This document shows positions 8,145 to 17,020 of a stretch of 64,000 nt of DNA, piece after piece. The notes beneath the pieces are model-generated. The model saw nothing but the letters and a program-made list of their open reading frames with translations. It was not told the DNA's origin and made no database searches. Positions within the stretch are counted from its first letter, which is position 1. Every line of letters begins with the position of its first letter. The translations under genes and the position numbers were made by a program. Source of the DNA: Hansschlegelia beijingensis (GTDB taxonomy: Bacteria > Pseudomonadota > Alphaproteobacteria > Rhizobiales > Methylopilaceae); contig NZ_JACIDR010000001.1 of assembly GCF_014196425.1 (NCBI RefSeq), positions 682,001 to 746,000 of the forward strand, read 5' to 3'.

Positions 8145-10505
8145 TTACGCGGCCTTCACGAAGCCGTCCAGCACGCGCTTTTCGCCGGCCTTGTCGAACG
8201 AGACGGTGAGCTTGTTGCCGTCGACCTCGACAACCGTGCCGTTGCCGAACTTCTGGTGGAAGACGCGCGCGCCTTGCTTGAAGCCGGCGGACTTCGCGCT
8301 CGACGAGGCGACCAGCTCGCCCTCGATGGTCATCGGGCCGCCGCGTCGCGCGCCGGGGCCCGGCGAGGCGGTCGCGCCGCCGCGCTCCTGCGCCCGCCGC
8401 CAGCCGGGCGTGGCGTAGGTCGAGGAGAAGGGCTGCGCGTTGTCGAACCGGCTCGGTCCATAGCCGCCGCCCATGCCGCCGCCGAAGGTCGCCGGCGCCT
8501 CCACGACGTCGACATCCGCCTCCGGCAGCTCGTCGAGGAATCGCGAGGGGATCGACGACTGCCACATGCCGTGGACGCGGCGGTTCGAGGCGAACCAGAT
8601 CTTGGCGCGCCGCCGCGCGCGGGTCAGGCCCACATAGGCGAGCCGGCGTTCTTCCTCGAGGCCGGCGCGGCCGCTCTCGTCCAGCGAGCGCTGATGCGGG
8701 AACAGGCCTTCCTCCCAGCCGGGCAGGAAGACGGTGTCGAACTCCAGCCCCTTGGCGCCGTGCAGCGTCATGATGGTGACGGCGTCCTCGCTGGGGCCTC
8801 GGTCGGCGTCCATCACCAGCGAGACATGCTCGAGGAAGCCGCGCAGGTTCTCGAACGGCTCCATGGAGCGCACGAGCTCCTTCAGGTTCTCGAGCCGCCC
8901 CTGGGCCTCCGCGGTGCGGTCCTTGGCCCACATGTCGGTGTAGCCGGACTCCTCCAGGATGATCTCGGCGAGCTCGGTGTGCGGCGTCTTGTCGATCAGC
9001 CCCGACCAGCGGTCGAAGGACAGGATCAGGTCCTTGAGCGCCGCGCGGGCCTTGCCCTTCATCTCGCCGGCGTCGCACAGCCGGCGCGCGGCTTCCGGCA
9101 GCGTCACCTCGTCGGCGCGGGCGCGCTCGTTGATCAGCTTGAGCGCGGCGTCGCCGAGGCCCCGCTTCGGGACGTTGACGATGCGCTCGAACGCGAGCGC
9201 GTCCGCCGGGCTCGCCACCACCCTGAGATAGGCCATGGCGTCGCGAATCTCGGCGCGCTCGTAGAAGCGCGGGCCGCCGATCACCCGGTAGGGCAGGCCG
9301 AGCGTGATGAAGCGCTCTTCGAACTCGCGCATCTGGAACGACGCGCGCACGAGGATCGCCATGTCGTCGAGCTTGTGGCCCTTCGACTGGAGGGCCTCGA
9401 TCTCGTCGCCGATGGCGCGCGCCTCTTCGCCGGAATCCCAGGATCCGGCGACCGTCACCTTCTCGCCGAGCTCGGTCTGCGGCCGCAGCGTCTTGCCGAG
9501 CCGGCCCTCGTTCTTCGCAATCAGATGCGAGGCGGCGTTGAGGATATGTCCGGTCGAGCGGTAGTTGCGCTCCAGCCGGACCACCTTGGCGCCCGGAAAA
9601 TCGCGCTCGAAGCGCAGGATGTTCTCCACCTCCGCGCCGCGCCAGCCATAGATCGACTGGTCGTCGTCGCCCACGCAGGCGAGGTTCTTCGAGCCCTGCG
9701 CGAGCAGGCGCAGCCACAGATACTGCGCGACGTTGGTGTCCTGGTACTCGTCCACCAGCATGAACCGGAACCGGCGGTGGTACTGCTCCAGCACGTCCGG
9801 ATGGTCGCGGAAGATGCGGATCGGCCCGAGCAGCAGGTCGCCGAAATCGACCGCGTTGAGCTGCTTCAGGCGCGCCTGGTAGATCCCGTAGAGCTCGGCG
9901 CCGCGGCCGGCCGCGAAGGCCTGCGCCTCTCCGGCCGGCACGTCCTTGGGGCCGAGCGCGCGGTTCTTCCAGCCGTCGATCGCGAAGGCGAGCTGGCGCG
10001 CCGGCCAGCGCTTGTCGTCGATGTTCTCGGCCGAGAGCACCTGCTTGATCAGCCGGATCTGGTCGTCGGTGTCGAGGATCGTGAAGCTCGACTGCAGGCC
10101 CACGAGCTCCGCGTGACGGCGCAGGATGCGCGTGCCGATCGAGTGGAAGGTGCCGAGCCACTGCATGCCCTCGGCGGCCTGGCCCAGCAGCTTGCCGACG
10201 CGCTCCCGCATCTCGCGGGCGGCCTTGTTGGTGAAGGTGACTGCGAGGATCTCGAACGGCCGGGCGCGGCCGAGCGCGAGGATGTGCGCGATGCGGGTCG
10301 TCAGCACGCGGGTCTTGCCGGTGCCCGCGCCGGCGAGCACCAGCAGGGGGCCGTCCAGCGTCTCGACCGCTTCGCGCTGCTCCGGGTTGAGCCCCGCCAG
10401 ATAATCCGGCCCGGCCGCGCGCAGGCCCGCGGCGGCCCGCGCGGCTATGCCGCCGGGGCGCGGGGCGGCGAATTCGCCGGGACGGTCGGCCAGTGGCTCG
10501 GGCAA
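8145..10505 (-). CDS. UvrD/PcrA-family ATP-dependent DNA helicase (superfamily 1A)
   Basis: 3'-5' helicase for DNA repair and replication restart. All SF1A motifs are present: GAGTGKT (residues 60-66), VDEYQDTN, DDQSIYGWRGAEV, LERNYRST, TLHGAKGLEFDTVFLPG and AYVGLTRARR. The last ~45 residues (GARVFHQKFGNGTVVEVDG...) form the C-terminal Tudor-like domain typical of PcrA/UvrD. I place the start at TTG 10505 (786 residues), because CGGAG lies about 7 nt upstream and the frame further up runs into the divergent gene's promoter; this start is uncertain and the gene could begin slightly later. UvrD versus PcrA naming cannot be settled by eye. Confidence 0.88.
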   Translation of the reverse strand: MPEPLADRPGEFAAPRPGGIAARAAAGLRAAGPDYLAGLNPEQREAVETLDGPLLVLAGAGTGKTRVLTTRIAHILALGRARPFEILAVTFTNKAAREMRERVGKLLGQAAEGMQWLGTFHSIGTRILRRHAELVGLQSSFTILDTDDQIRLIKQVLSAENIDDKRWPARQLAFAIDGWKNRALGPKDVPAGEAQAFAAGRGAELYGIYQARLKQLNAVDFGDLLLGPIRIFRDHPDVLEQYHRRFRFMLVDEYQDTNVAQYLWLRLLAQGSKNLACVGDDDQSIYGWRGAEVENILRFERDFPGAKVVRLERNYRSTGHILNAASHLIAKNEGRLGKTLRPQTELGEKVTVAGSWDSGEEARAIGDEIEALQSKGHKLDDMAILVRASFQMREFEERFITLGLPYRVIGGPRFYERAEIRDAMAYLRVVASPADALAFERIVNVPKRGLGDAALKLINERARADEVTLPEAARRLCDAGEMKGKARAALKDLILSFDRWSGLIDKTPHTELAEIILEESGYTDMWAKDRTAEAQGRLENLKELVRSMEPFENLRGFLEHVSLVMDADRGPSEDAVTIMTLHGAKGLEFDTVFLPGWEEGLFPHQRSLDESGRAGLEEERRLAYVGLTRARRRAKIWFASNRRVHGMWQSSIPSRFLDELPEADVDVVEAPATFGGGMGGGYGPSRFDNAQPFSSTYATPGWRRAQERGGATASPGPGARRGGPMTIEGELVASSSAKSAGFKQGARVFHQKFGNGTVVEVDGNKLTVSFDKAGEKRVLDGFVKAA

Positions 10506-10616
10506 GCAGGAGCTCCGAAGGGAGAATGGGGGCGGGCGTACGAATCGCGCCCGGCGGCCTCGCCAACATGGCGCCGCGAGGCGGCGATTTCGAGGTTCGC
10601 TCTCGGCGACGCGGCC

Positions 10617-10642
10617 GGAACGTAATTTGACATACGACGTTT
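10617..10642 (+). promoter_or_regulatory. EcfG-type general stress response promoter (GGAAC-N16-CGTT)
   Basis: GGAAC at 10617-10621, 16 nt, then CGTTT at 10638-10642. This is a full match to the alphaproteobacterial EcfG (general stress sigma factor) consensus GGAAC-N16/17-CGTT. It stands 33 nt before the DUF1236 start and ends about 20 nt before its AGGAGG site, a spacing that fits a short leader. An overlapping TTGACA at 10627 has no matching -10 and is probably incidental. Confidence 0.65.
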
Positions 10643-10674
10643 GGACGGTGGGCGGACCACAGGAGGATAACCTC

Positions 10675-11058
10675 ATGCGTTCCAAAACTCTCGTTCTTGC
10701 TCTCGCTCTCGGCCTGGCGGCCCCGGCCGCGGCTTTCGCTCAGGAAGGCACGGCGTCCGGCGTCGCAGGCGGCGCCGCGACCGGCGCGGTGCTGGGCGGA
10801 CCTGTCGGAGCGGCGGCCGGCGCAGTCGCCGGCGGCGTGATCGGCACTGCGATCGCGCCTCCAAAGAAGGTCAAGGAATACGTCGTGCGCGAGGAGCGCC
10901 CGTCGGTGCGCTATGAAGGCGAGGTCGTGGTGGGCAAGGCCCTGCCGCAGGACGTCGAGATCTATCAGGTGCCCGACAGCGACTACAGCTACACGGTCGT
11001 GAACGACCGCCGCTACATCGTCGACAGCGACCGCAAGGTGGTCGAAGTCGTGGAATGA
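10675..11058 (+). CDS. Secreted DUF1236 domain protein
   Basis: A 127-residue exported protein of unknown function. The start ATG 10675 has AGGAGG 8 nt upstream. A signal peptide (MRSKTLVLALALGLAAPAAA, cut near AFA-QEG) is followed by a Gly/Ala-rich segment GAATGAVLGGPVGAAAGAVA resembling a glycine-zipper membrane motif, then a DUF1236 domain (VVGKALPQDVEIYQVPDS, YSYTVVNDRRYIVDSD, VVEVVE). It is monocistronic, with its own terminator at 11088-11117. The upstream GGAAC/CGTT pair suggests stress induction. It likely acts in the envelope. Confidence 0.82.
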   Translation: MRSKTLVLALALGLAAPAAAFAQEGTASGVAGGAATGAVLGGPVGAAAGAVAGGVIGTAIAPPKKVKEYVVREERPSVRYEGEVVVGKALPQDVEIYQVPDSDYSYTVVNDRRYIVDSDRKVVEVVE

Positions 11059-11087
11059 GCGGACTCCGCTGACGGACTTCCGACAAA

Positions 11088-11117
11088 GCCCTGCGCCTCC
11101 CGGCGCAGGGCTTTTTT
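11088..11117 (+). terminator. Intrinsic terminator after the DUF1236 gene
   Basis: Perfect 10-bp stem GCCCTGCGCC (11088-11097) / GGCGCAGGGC (11102-11111), 4-nt loop, then six T (11112-11117). Confidence 0.9.
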
Positions 11118-11189
11118 GCGTTCTCAGACCGCGGGCTGAAATCTGCTAGGAGAGGCGGGCAAACCCTCGCTGGCCCCGGAGAGACAGAC

Positions 11190-12596
11190 ATGGCGCCCGC
11201 CGCCGGAATGAGGCCGTCCCCGGACGCCCTCTCGGTCGTGATGGACGCGCTCTCGCGGCGCCTCGCCGACCGCTTCTCGGTTTCGGCGGCCGTAAGAGAA
11301 CAGCACGCCCATACGCTGACCTGGATCCAGAACCAGCCGCCGGACTGCGTGGTGTTCCCGCGGGACACCGCGGAGGTCGCGGAGGTCGTGCGGCTCTGCG
11401 TCCGGCACGGCGCGCCGATCGTGCCGTTCGGGACCGGCACGTCGCTCGAGGGCCACGTCAACGCCCCGTTCGGCGGCGTCTGCGTCTCGACGGAACGGAT
11501 GAGCGAGATCGTCGCCGTTCATCCGGAAGACCTCGACGCCGTCGTGCAACCCGGCGTCACGCGAAGACGCCTGAACGACCATCTCCGCGATCAGGGCCTG
11601 TTCTTTCCGATCGACCCGGGCGCCGACGCCTCGCTGGGCGGCATGGCCGCCACGCGCGCCTCCGGAACCAACGCGGTCCGCTACGGCACGATGCGCGACA
11701 ACGTGCTGGGGCTGACCGCGGTGCTCGCCTCCGGCGAGATCATCCGCGCCGGCGGCCGGGCGAAGAAGTCCTCGTCCGGCTACGATCTCACGCGCCTTCT
11801 GGTCGGATCAGAAGGCACGCTCGGGATCATCACCGAGCTCACCCTGCGGCTGCATGGGACGCCGGAGGCGATCGCCGCCGGGGTCTGCCCGTTTCCGAGC
11901 GTCGCCGCCGCATGCGCCGCCACGACGGCGACGATCCAGTGCGGAATTCCGGTCGCGCGCATCGAACTGCTGGACGCGCTGCAGGTCCGCGCCTGCAACG
12001 CCTATTCGAAGCTCGCTCTGCCCGAGGTCCCGACGCTGTTCCTGGAGTTCCACGGCAGCGACGCCGGCGTGGCGGAGCAGTCAGAGCGCTTCGGCGAGAT
12101 CGCGGCCGACTTTGGCGGCGGGCCGTTCGAGTGGGCGACCCGGACCGAGGAGCGCAACCGGCTCTGGCAGGCCCGGCACGACGCCTTCTGGGCGGCGGCC
12201 GCCATGCGGCCCGGCGCGCGGCCGATGTCCACCGACGTCTGCGTGCCGATCTCCCGCCTGGCCGATTGCGTGGCGGAGACTCAGGCCGACATCGCCGCCT
12301 CCGGGCTGGTCGCGCCGATCGTCGGTCATGTGGGCGACGGCAACTTCCACTGCCTGCCGCTGATCGACATGGCGGATCCCGCCGAGATCGCGGCGTGCGA
12401 AGCCTTCGTGGGCCGGCTGGTCGAGCGGGCGCTCGCGATGGGCGGCGCCTGTTCGGGCGAGCACGGCGTCGGCCAGGCCAAGATGAAGCACCTCGAGGCG
12501 GAGCACGGGGCCGGGGCGATGGCGGCGATGCGGGCGATCAAACGCGCGCTCGACCCGCAGAACATCATGAATCCCGGTAAGATCGTGATTCCGTGA
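11190..12596 (+). CDS. FAD-binding oxidase, GlcD / D-lactate dehydrogenase (cytochrome) type
   Basis: Flavoprotein of the GlcD/LdhD family that oxidises a D-2-hydroxyacid (D-lactate, glycolate or similar) to the 2-oxoacid; 468 residues. The PCMH FAD-binding domain (about 50-235) has IVPFGTGTSLEGH, DPGADASLGGMAATRASGTNAVRYG and LVGSEGTLGIITE. The C-terminal FAD-oxidase domain has VGHVGDGNFHC and the closing GEHGVGQAKM ... LDPQNIMNPGKI. A single subunit without GlcE or GlcF neighbours favours a D-lactate dehydrogenase (cytochrome) over a glycolate oxidase complex, but the substrate is not proven. ATG 11190 follows GGAGAG; an internal ATG at 11208 is possible. Confidence 0.85.
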   Translation: MAPAAGMRPSPDALSVVMDALSRRLADRFSVSAAVREQHAHTLTWIQNQPPDCVVFPRDTAEVAEVVRLCVRHGAPIVPFGTGTSLEGHVNAPFGGVCVSTERMSEIVAVHPEDLDAVVQPGVTRRRLNDHLRDQGLFFPIDPGADASLGGMAATRASGTNAVRYGTMRDNVLGLTAVLASGEIIRAGGRAKKSSSGYDLTRLLVGSEGTLGIITELTLRLHGTPEAIAAGVCPFPSVAAACAATTATIQCGIPVARIELLDALQVRACNAYSKLALPEVPTLFLEFHGSDAGVAEQSERFGEIAADFGGGPFEWATRTEERNRLWQARHDAFWAAAAMRPGARPMSTDVCVPISRLADCVAETQADIAASGLVAPIVGHVGDGNFHCLPLIDMADPAEIAACEAFVGRLVERALAMGGACSGEHGVGQAKMKHLEAEHGAGAMAAMRAIKRALDPQNIMNPGKIVIP

Positions 12597-12673
12597 CGAG
12601 GGGCTGAGCGTATAGTGAGACCCTCGGGAGGGCGGCCGGACAGTCGCCGATCGGATCGGGCGGACCCGACGTC

Positions 12674-15600
12674 GTGAACAACACCCTCACCGGGCTTGGG
12701 CTCGCGCTCGTGCTGGCGCTGCTCGTCGCCCTGATCGGTCCCTGGTTCATCAACTGGAGCGTCTACCGCGACGAGTTCGCCGCGCAGGCGAGCGCGCTCG
12801 TGGGCGCGCCCGTGACGGTTTCGGGCGCGGTCGACGCGCGGCTCCTGCCGAGCCCCTATGTCCGCTTCCGTGATCTCACGGCCGGCCGCGGGCCCGGGCG
12901 CCTGGCGGCCGCCGAGGTCGAGATCGAATTCGCGATCGCCCCGCTGCTGCGCGGCGAGTTCCGCGCCGAGCGCGTCAAGATCGTCCGTCCGAGGCTGGAG
13001 ATGGCGGTGCGGCCCGACGGCGCGGTCGAGGCGCCGTTCTCCGCCGCCCACGGCTCCGCGAGGGCCGAGCGCATCTCCTTCGATCGCGCGGAGATCATCG
13101 ACGGCGCGGTCTCGGTGAAGGGGGCGAGCGGCGACTTTCTGCTCGACCGGCTGAACGGCGTCGCCGAGGCGGGCTCGCTCAAGGGCCCGTACCGCTTCGA
13201 GGGCGAAGGCAGCGCCTTCGGGCGAACGGCTGGCCTGCGGCTGTCCACCGGCCGCGCCGACGCCGCCGACCAGCTGCGCCTCAAGCTCAACGTCGCGCCG
13301 CGCGGGCGCCCCGAGACCTTCGATCTCGACGGGACGCTCTCGTTCGCGGCCGCAAAGCCGACGCTCGAGGGTCAGGCCAGTCTGGTCCGGGCGGCCCCGC
13401 CTCGGAAGGAGCCGCAGCCGGCCGACGCCGCCGAGCCGTGGCGCGTGTCGGCGCGCCTCAGCGCGCGGCCCGATCTGGTCGAGTTTCAGGATATCGACGC
13501 CTCTTATGGCCCTGACGAGCGCGCGCTGCGTTTCGGCGGCCGCGGGAGCGCGACGCTCGGCCCCGCGCCGCGCTTCGACGTCACGCTCGACTCCCGTCAG
13601 ATCGACTTCGATCGGATGGCCGGGGGCGGCGGCCGCGGCCCCGGCGACGTTCTGGCGGCCGTCGCGCCCCGGTTCGCGGCGGCGGCCCGCCCGCCGATCG
13701 ACGGCCAGCTGACCATCGGCGTCCGCGGGATCGTGCTGGGCGGCGACGTCGTCCGGGACCTGCGCGCGGTCCTTCGCGCCGAACAGGGCGCCTGGCGGAT
13801 TCAGTCCGGTTCCGCCGAGCTCCCGGGCGCATCGACCATGACGGCGTCCGGAGCGGTCGCGTTCGGAGAGGCGGGGCCGGGCTTCGCTGGCCCGGTCACG
13901 TTCGCGTCCGAAGACTTCCAGTCCTTCCGGCGGTGGCTCTCGCGCGGGGATGACGTCGTCGGCTCGCAGCTCGGCGAGAAGATCACCCTGAAGGGCGACG
14001 TCAGCGCGCGGCTTGGCGCCGTGCAGATCCAGAACGCCGACCTTTCGGTGGACGGCGCGCTCTCCTCGGGACGGCTCGCCTGGACCTCGGGCGAGGATGG
14101 CGGGCGGCCGCGCCTTGACGCGCAGCTCGTCTCCGACCGGCTGGACCTCGACGCGCTCGGGATCGGCCGCATCGCGAGCGGCGCCCTGGCCGGCGGTCCT
14201 CTGGACCTCTCGCTGTCGCTGAACGCGAAGACGCTCGTGTTCGGCGGCGTCACCATGGCGGGCGTCGCCGTCGAAGGGTTCGTGGGCGCAGACGGAATCG
14301 AGCTCACGCGCCTGGCGGTGGCGGATGCTGACGGCGCGGCGCTGTCCGGCGCCGGGAGGCTCGCCGCGGACGGCGCCGGGAGGCTCGACTTCAAGCTTTC
14401 GGCGCGGGACCTGGCGCCGCTGCTGACGCTCGGCAGACGGGCCGGCGCCCCGCCGGCGGCCCTCGCGCTGCTCGACGCCCGCGCGGACGCGTTGGCGCCG
14501 CTGAAACTCGACATCGGCGTCGACTCTGCGGGCGAGGCGCGGCGCATCTCGGTCACCGGGCAGGCGGCCGGCGGCGCGGTCGACCTGACCGCCACATCCT
14601 CCGAGCTCTCGCTCGACTCCGATATGGATCTCGACCTCCGGATCGCCTCGGGCGACGGCCGCAGGCTGGCGGCGCTCGTCGGCGTCTGGACCAGTCCCCT
14701 GGCCGCGGCGCGGGGCGGCGAGATCGCGCTGAGGCTGCATGGCGTTCCGACGCGCTCGATGAGCGGCGATGCGCGCTTCTCCGGCGTCGGGCTGGAGATC
14801 ACCGGCCGCGGCGCCGTCGGCTTCGCCCCGGAGACCGGCGTCAGCGCCTCCGGCGACGTGTCGCTCGCCTCCACGGATCTCGCGACGGCGGGCGAGGCGC
14901 TGGCACGGCTGCCGCCAGGGGGCGCGCCGCCGCTGCCCGCGCGGCTGAGCGCGAAGATCGTCATCGGCGACGAGCAGGCGCGGTTCGACGATCTGCGCGG
15001 CGAGGTCGCGGGCCGGGCGCTCTCCGGACGGCTGCGGATCCCGTTCACGGCCGCCCGGGGCTTCGAGGGCGACCTGAAGATCGACCGCATCTCCCTGGCC
15101 GAGCTCGCCGGTCTGGCGCTCTCGCCGGAGGCCTTGGGACGCGCGCCCGGCGGGCGTCCGTCTCTGTGGCCGACCGCCCCCTTCGGCGGGTCGCCGCTCC
15201 AAGGGCTCAGCGGGCGTCTGACGGTCACCGCCGCCGAGACGCCGCTGGCGGCGGGTCATGTGGCGACCGGCGCCAGATTCGCGCTCGCGCTTCGGCCGAA
15301 CGCGATGACGATCGCGGACTACGCGGCCGACCTCGACGGCGGCCGGCTGACCGGGTCGCTCAGGATCAGCCGCGCAGGGAGCGACGCGACGGCGACCCTT
15401 GCGGCTGCGCTTTCGGGGGCTTCCGCGGAGAAGGCGCTGGGCATGTCGGGGGGCGCGTCGCCGCTCGCCGGAACGGTCGACGTGAAGCTCGACGCGCAGG
15501 GGACGGGCCGTTCGCTGGCGGCCGTCGTGGGTTCGCTCGCAGGGGCCGGCTCGATCTCCTTGCGGGACGGGACGATCCGCAGGCTCGATCCTGCGGCGAT

Positions 15601-16354
15601 CGATCGGATCGAGCCGCAGGTCGAGGCGGGGCTGGCGCTCGACGGGCCGAAGATCGCGGCCGCTCTCGAGGTTCCGCTTGGACGCGGCGACCTGACGCTG
15701 CGGCGGCTGTCCGCGCCCTTCACCATATCGGGCGGCGTGGCGCGAAGCGGGGCGGTGTCGAGCTCCGGGGCGGCCCGGCTGGGCGGCTCGGCGACGCTGG
15801 ACCTCGCGCGCCTCACGCTCGACGCCGACCTGACCCTTGCGCCAGACCGCCCGGATGGGCCGCAGATCGGCGTGTCCTTCGAAGGACCGTTGGCGTCGCC
15901 GAAGCGGCGGATCGACGCCACGTCGTTCACCAGCTGGCTGTCCGTTCGGGCCGTCGAGCGGGAGACCAGGCGCATCGAGGCGATGGAGGCCGATATGCGT
16001 GAGCGCGCCCGGATCGCGCGTGAGCGCGCCGAGCAGGAGCGGAAGGCCGAAGAAGCCCGGAAGGCGGAAGAGGCCCGGAAGGCGGAGGAGGCGGCGCGCG
16101 CCGAGGCCGAGCGCAAGCGGCAGGAGGAGCAGGCGCGCTCGCTGATCGAGGCCGTTCCGCCGCCGGCCGCCGTCGCTCCGATGAGGCCCTCGTCCCCGCT
16201 CGATCTGACGCCGCCTGCCGTTCGGACCGAACGCGGCGCTCATGGGGGCGTGGGCGGCGCCGCGGCGCCCGGAACCCGGCGGCCCGGGCGGCCGTCTCAG
16301 GACGAGCCGCAGATCCTGCCGCCGCCGATGATCATCAGCCCGCTGGCGCAGTAA
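12674..16354 (+). CDS. AsmA family protein (large, membrane-anchored periplasmic)
   Basis: A 1226-residue protein starting at GTG 12674. One N-terminal membrane helix (LGLALVLALLVALIGPWFI) anchors a long beta-rich periplasmic body. The N-terminal AsmA signature follows it: VTVSGAVDARLLPSPYVRFRDLTAG. A C-terminal AsmA-like block lies near residues 960-1090 (GTVDVKLDAQGTGRS, GAGSISLRDGTIRRLDPAAI). The last ~130 residues change character: a charged Glu/Lys/Ala/Arg coiled coil with KAEEAR repeats (about 1098-1160), then a Pro-rich tail. AsmA-like proteins are linked to lipid transport between membranes and outer-membrane assembly. It is a single gene; the end lies 6 nt from the convergent RHH gene. 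Confidence 0.85.
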   Translation: MNNTLTGLGLALVLALLVALIGPWFINWSVYRDEFAAQASALVGAPVTVSGAVDARLLPSPYVRFRDLTAGRGPGRLAAAEVEIEFAIAPLLRGEFRAERVKIVRPRLEMAVRPDGAVEAPFSAAHGSARAERISFDRAEIIDGAVSVKGASGDFLLDRLNGVAEAGSLKGPYRFEGEGSAFGRTAGLRLSTGRADAADQLRLKLNVAPRGRPETFDLDGTLSFAAAKPTLEGQASLVRAAPPRKEPQPADAAEPWRVSARLSARPDLVEFQDIDASYGPDERALRFGGRGSATLGPAPRFDVTLDSRQIDFDRMAGGGGRGPGDVLAAVAPRFAAAARPPIDGQLTIGVRGIVLGGDVVRDLRAVLRAEQGAWRIQSGSAELPGASTMTASGAVAFGEAGPGFAGPVTFASEDFQSFRRWLSRGDDVVGSQLGEKITLKGDVSARLGAVQIQNADLSVDGALSSGRLAWTSGEDGGRPRLDAQLVSDRLDLDALGIGRIASGALAGGPLDLSLSLNAKTLVFGGVTMAGVAVEGFVGADGIELTRLAVADADGAALSGAGRLAADGAGRLDFKLSARDLAPLLTLGRRAGAPPAALALLDARADALAPLKLDIGVDSAGEARRISVTGQAAGGAVDLTATSSELSLDSDMDLDLRIASGDGRRLAALVGVWTSPLAAARGGEIALRLHGVPTRSMSGDARFSGVGLEITGRGAVGFAPETGVSASGDVSLASTDLATAGEALARLPPGGAPPLPARLSAKIVIGDEQARFDDLRGEVAGRALSGRLRIPFTAARGFEGDLKIDRISLAELAGLALSPEALGRAPGGRPSLWPTAPFGGSPLQGLSGRLTVTAAETPLAAGHVATGARFALALRPNAMTIADYAADLDGGRLTGSLRISRAGSDATATLAAALSGASAEKALGMSGGASPLAGTVDVKLDAQGTGRSLAAVVGSLAGAGSISLRDGTIRRLDPAAIDRIEPQVEAGLALDGPKIAAALEVPLGRGDLTLRRLSAPFTISGGVARSGAVSSSGAARLGGSATLDLARLTLDADLTLAPDRPDGPQIGVSFEGPLASPKRRIDATSFTSWLSVRAVERETRRIEAMEADMRERARIARERAEQERKAEEARKAEEARKAEEAARAEAERKRQEEQARSLIEAVPPPAAVAPMRPSSPLDLTPPAVRTERGAHGGVGGAAAPGTRRPGRPSQDEPQILPPPMIISPLAQ

Positions 16355-16360
16355 GGCCGA

Positions 16361-16750
16361 TCAGGCGCCGGCTACGCTCGCCGCGGCGCCCGCGCGCCGG
16401 CGGTAATGGTCGAGAACGAAGAGCCGCACGGCCGACGACAGATTGCCGCCGCTGCGGCGCGCGTCGATCTCGGCCACCAGGCTGCGCAGGGACTGAGCGC
16501 GCTCCCGCGCGATGTCCTTGAGCGCGTGCCAGAAGGCGTCCTCCAGGCTGACGCTCGTCTTGTGGCCCGCCACGACGATCGAGCGCTTCACGATCTCAGG
16601 GTTCGATCCCGCGCCCGCCTCCGGCGCGGCGTCGCCCAGCAACTCCTGAACGATCACGCCTTCCGCGCCCTGAGTGGGAATCGCGCGCAGATGGCCTTCG
16701 CCCTCAGCAGGGGAATTGGCGATCTCGATATCGATGCCAGGTACAGTCAT
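16361..16750 (-). CDS. Ribbon-helix-helix domain protein (RHH_4 type)
   Basis: A 129-residue protein. The C-terminal half carries the conserved block RSIVVAGHKTSVSLEDAFW-HALKDIA...LRSLVAEID...NLSSAVRLFVLDHYRR, the pattern of the RHH_4 family: a short beta strand then two helices, as in MetJ/Arc-type DNA-binding folds. The N-terminal ~50 residues are a variable, likely disordered extension. Its ATG overlaps the stop of the DUF4169 gene in the four bases ATGA, so the two are translationally coupled. A DNA-binding role is inferred from the fold; no target is known. Confidence 0.8.
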   Translation of the reverse strand: MTVPGIDIEIANSPAEGEGHLRAIPTQGAEGVIVQELLGDAAPEAGAGSNPEIVKRSIVVAGHKTSVSLEDAFWHALKDIARERAQSLRSLVAEIDARRSGGNLSSAVRLFVLDHYRRRAGAAASVAGA

Positions 16751-16947
16751 GAATCGGCGTCGCCCCCATTCTCGCGACGATGATCCTCGAGCCGCCTGTC
16801 TGCCAAGGTGCGGCGGGCGGTCTCGAGATCCTTGTCCTGCTTCGACGTTCCGAACCTGGTGCGGTTCTCCGCAGCCAGCTTTTCGGACGCCGCACGCGCC
16901 CGGCTCTTCCGGGCGCGCCGCAGATTGATGATCTCTGCCACGCCCAT
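16747..16947 (-). CDS. DUF4169 family small basic protein
   Basis: A 66-residue highly charged protein: MGVAEIINLRRARKSRAR at the N-terminus, then NRTRFGTSKQDKDLE and a closing RLEDHRREN. This is the DUF4169 pattern (AEIINLR-AR-K, NR-KFG-TK, LD-HR). It is probably a helical protein; the function is unknown. It couples to the RHH gene by an ATGA overlap and lies 73 nt downstream of fumC. The conserved company of this family with RHH_4 suggests the two act together, which is inference. Confidence 0.8.
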   Translation of the reverse strand: MGVAEIINLRRARKSRARAASEKLAAENRTRFGTSKQDKDLETARRTLADRRLEDHRRENGGDADS

Positions 16948-17020
16948 GCTCTTACACGTCCGTGACGTAAAAATCGAGGGCGGCGGGAACAGAACAGGGA
17001 GTGCGGGAGTTAAGGCCGAT

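Noticed and set aside
10627-10655. Sigma-70 promoter from TTGACA at 10627
   Set aside because: No TATAAT-like element at 16-18 nt; the overlapping EcfG motif explains the site better.
10447-10674. N-terminal extension of the DUF1236 frame
   Set aside because: AGGAGG plus a signal peptide at ATG 10675 fix the start; the extension overlaps the helicase gene and the promoter.
12326-16243. 1305-codon open frame antisense to the AsmA gene
   Set aside because: Composition is Arg/Gly/Ala-dominated without domains; the plus frame has a membrane anchor and AsmA motifs.
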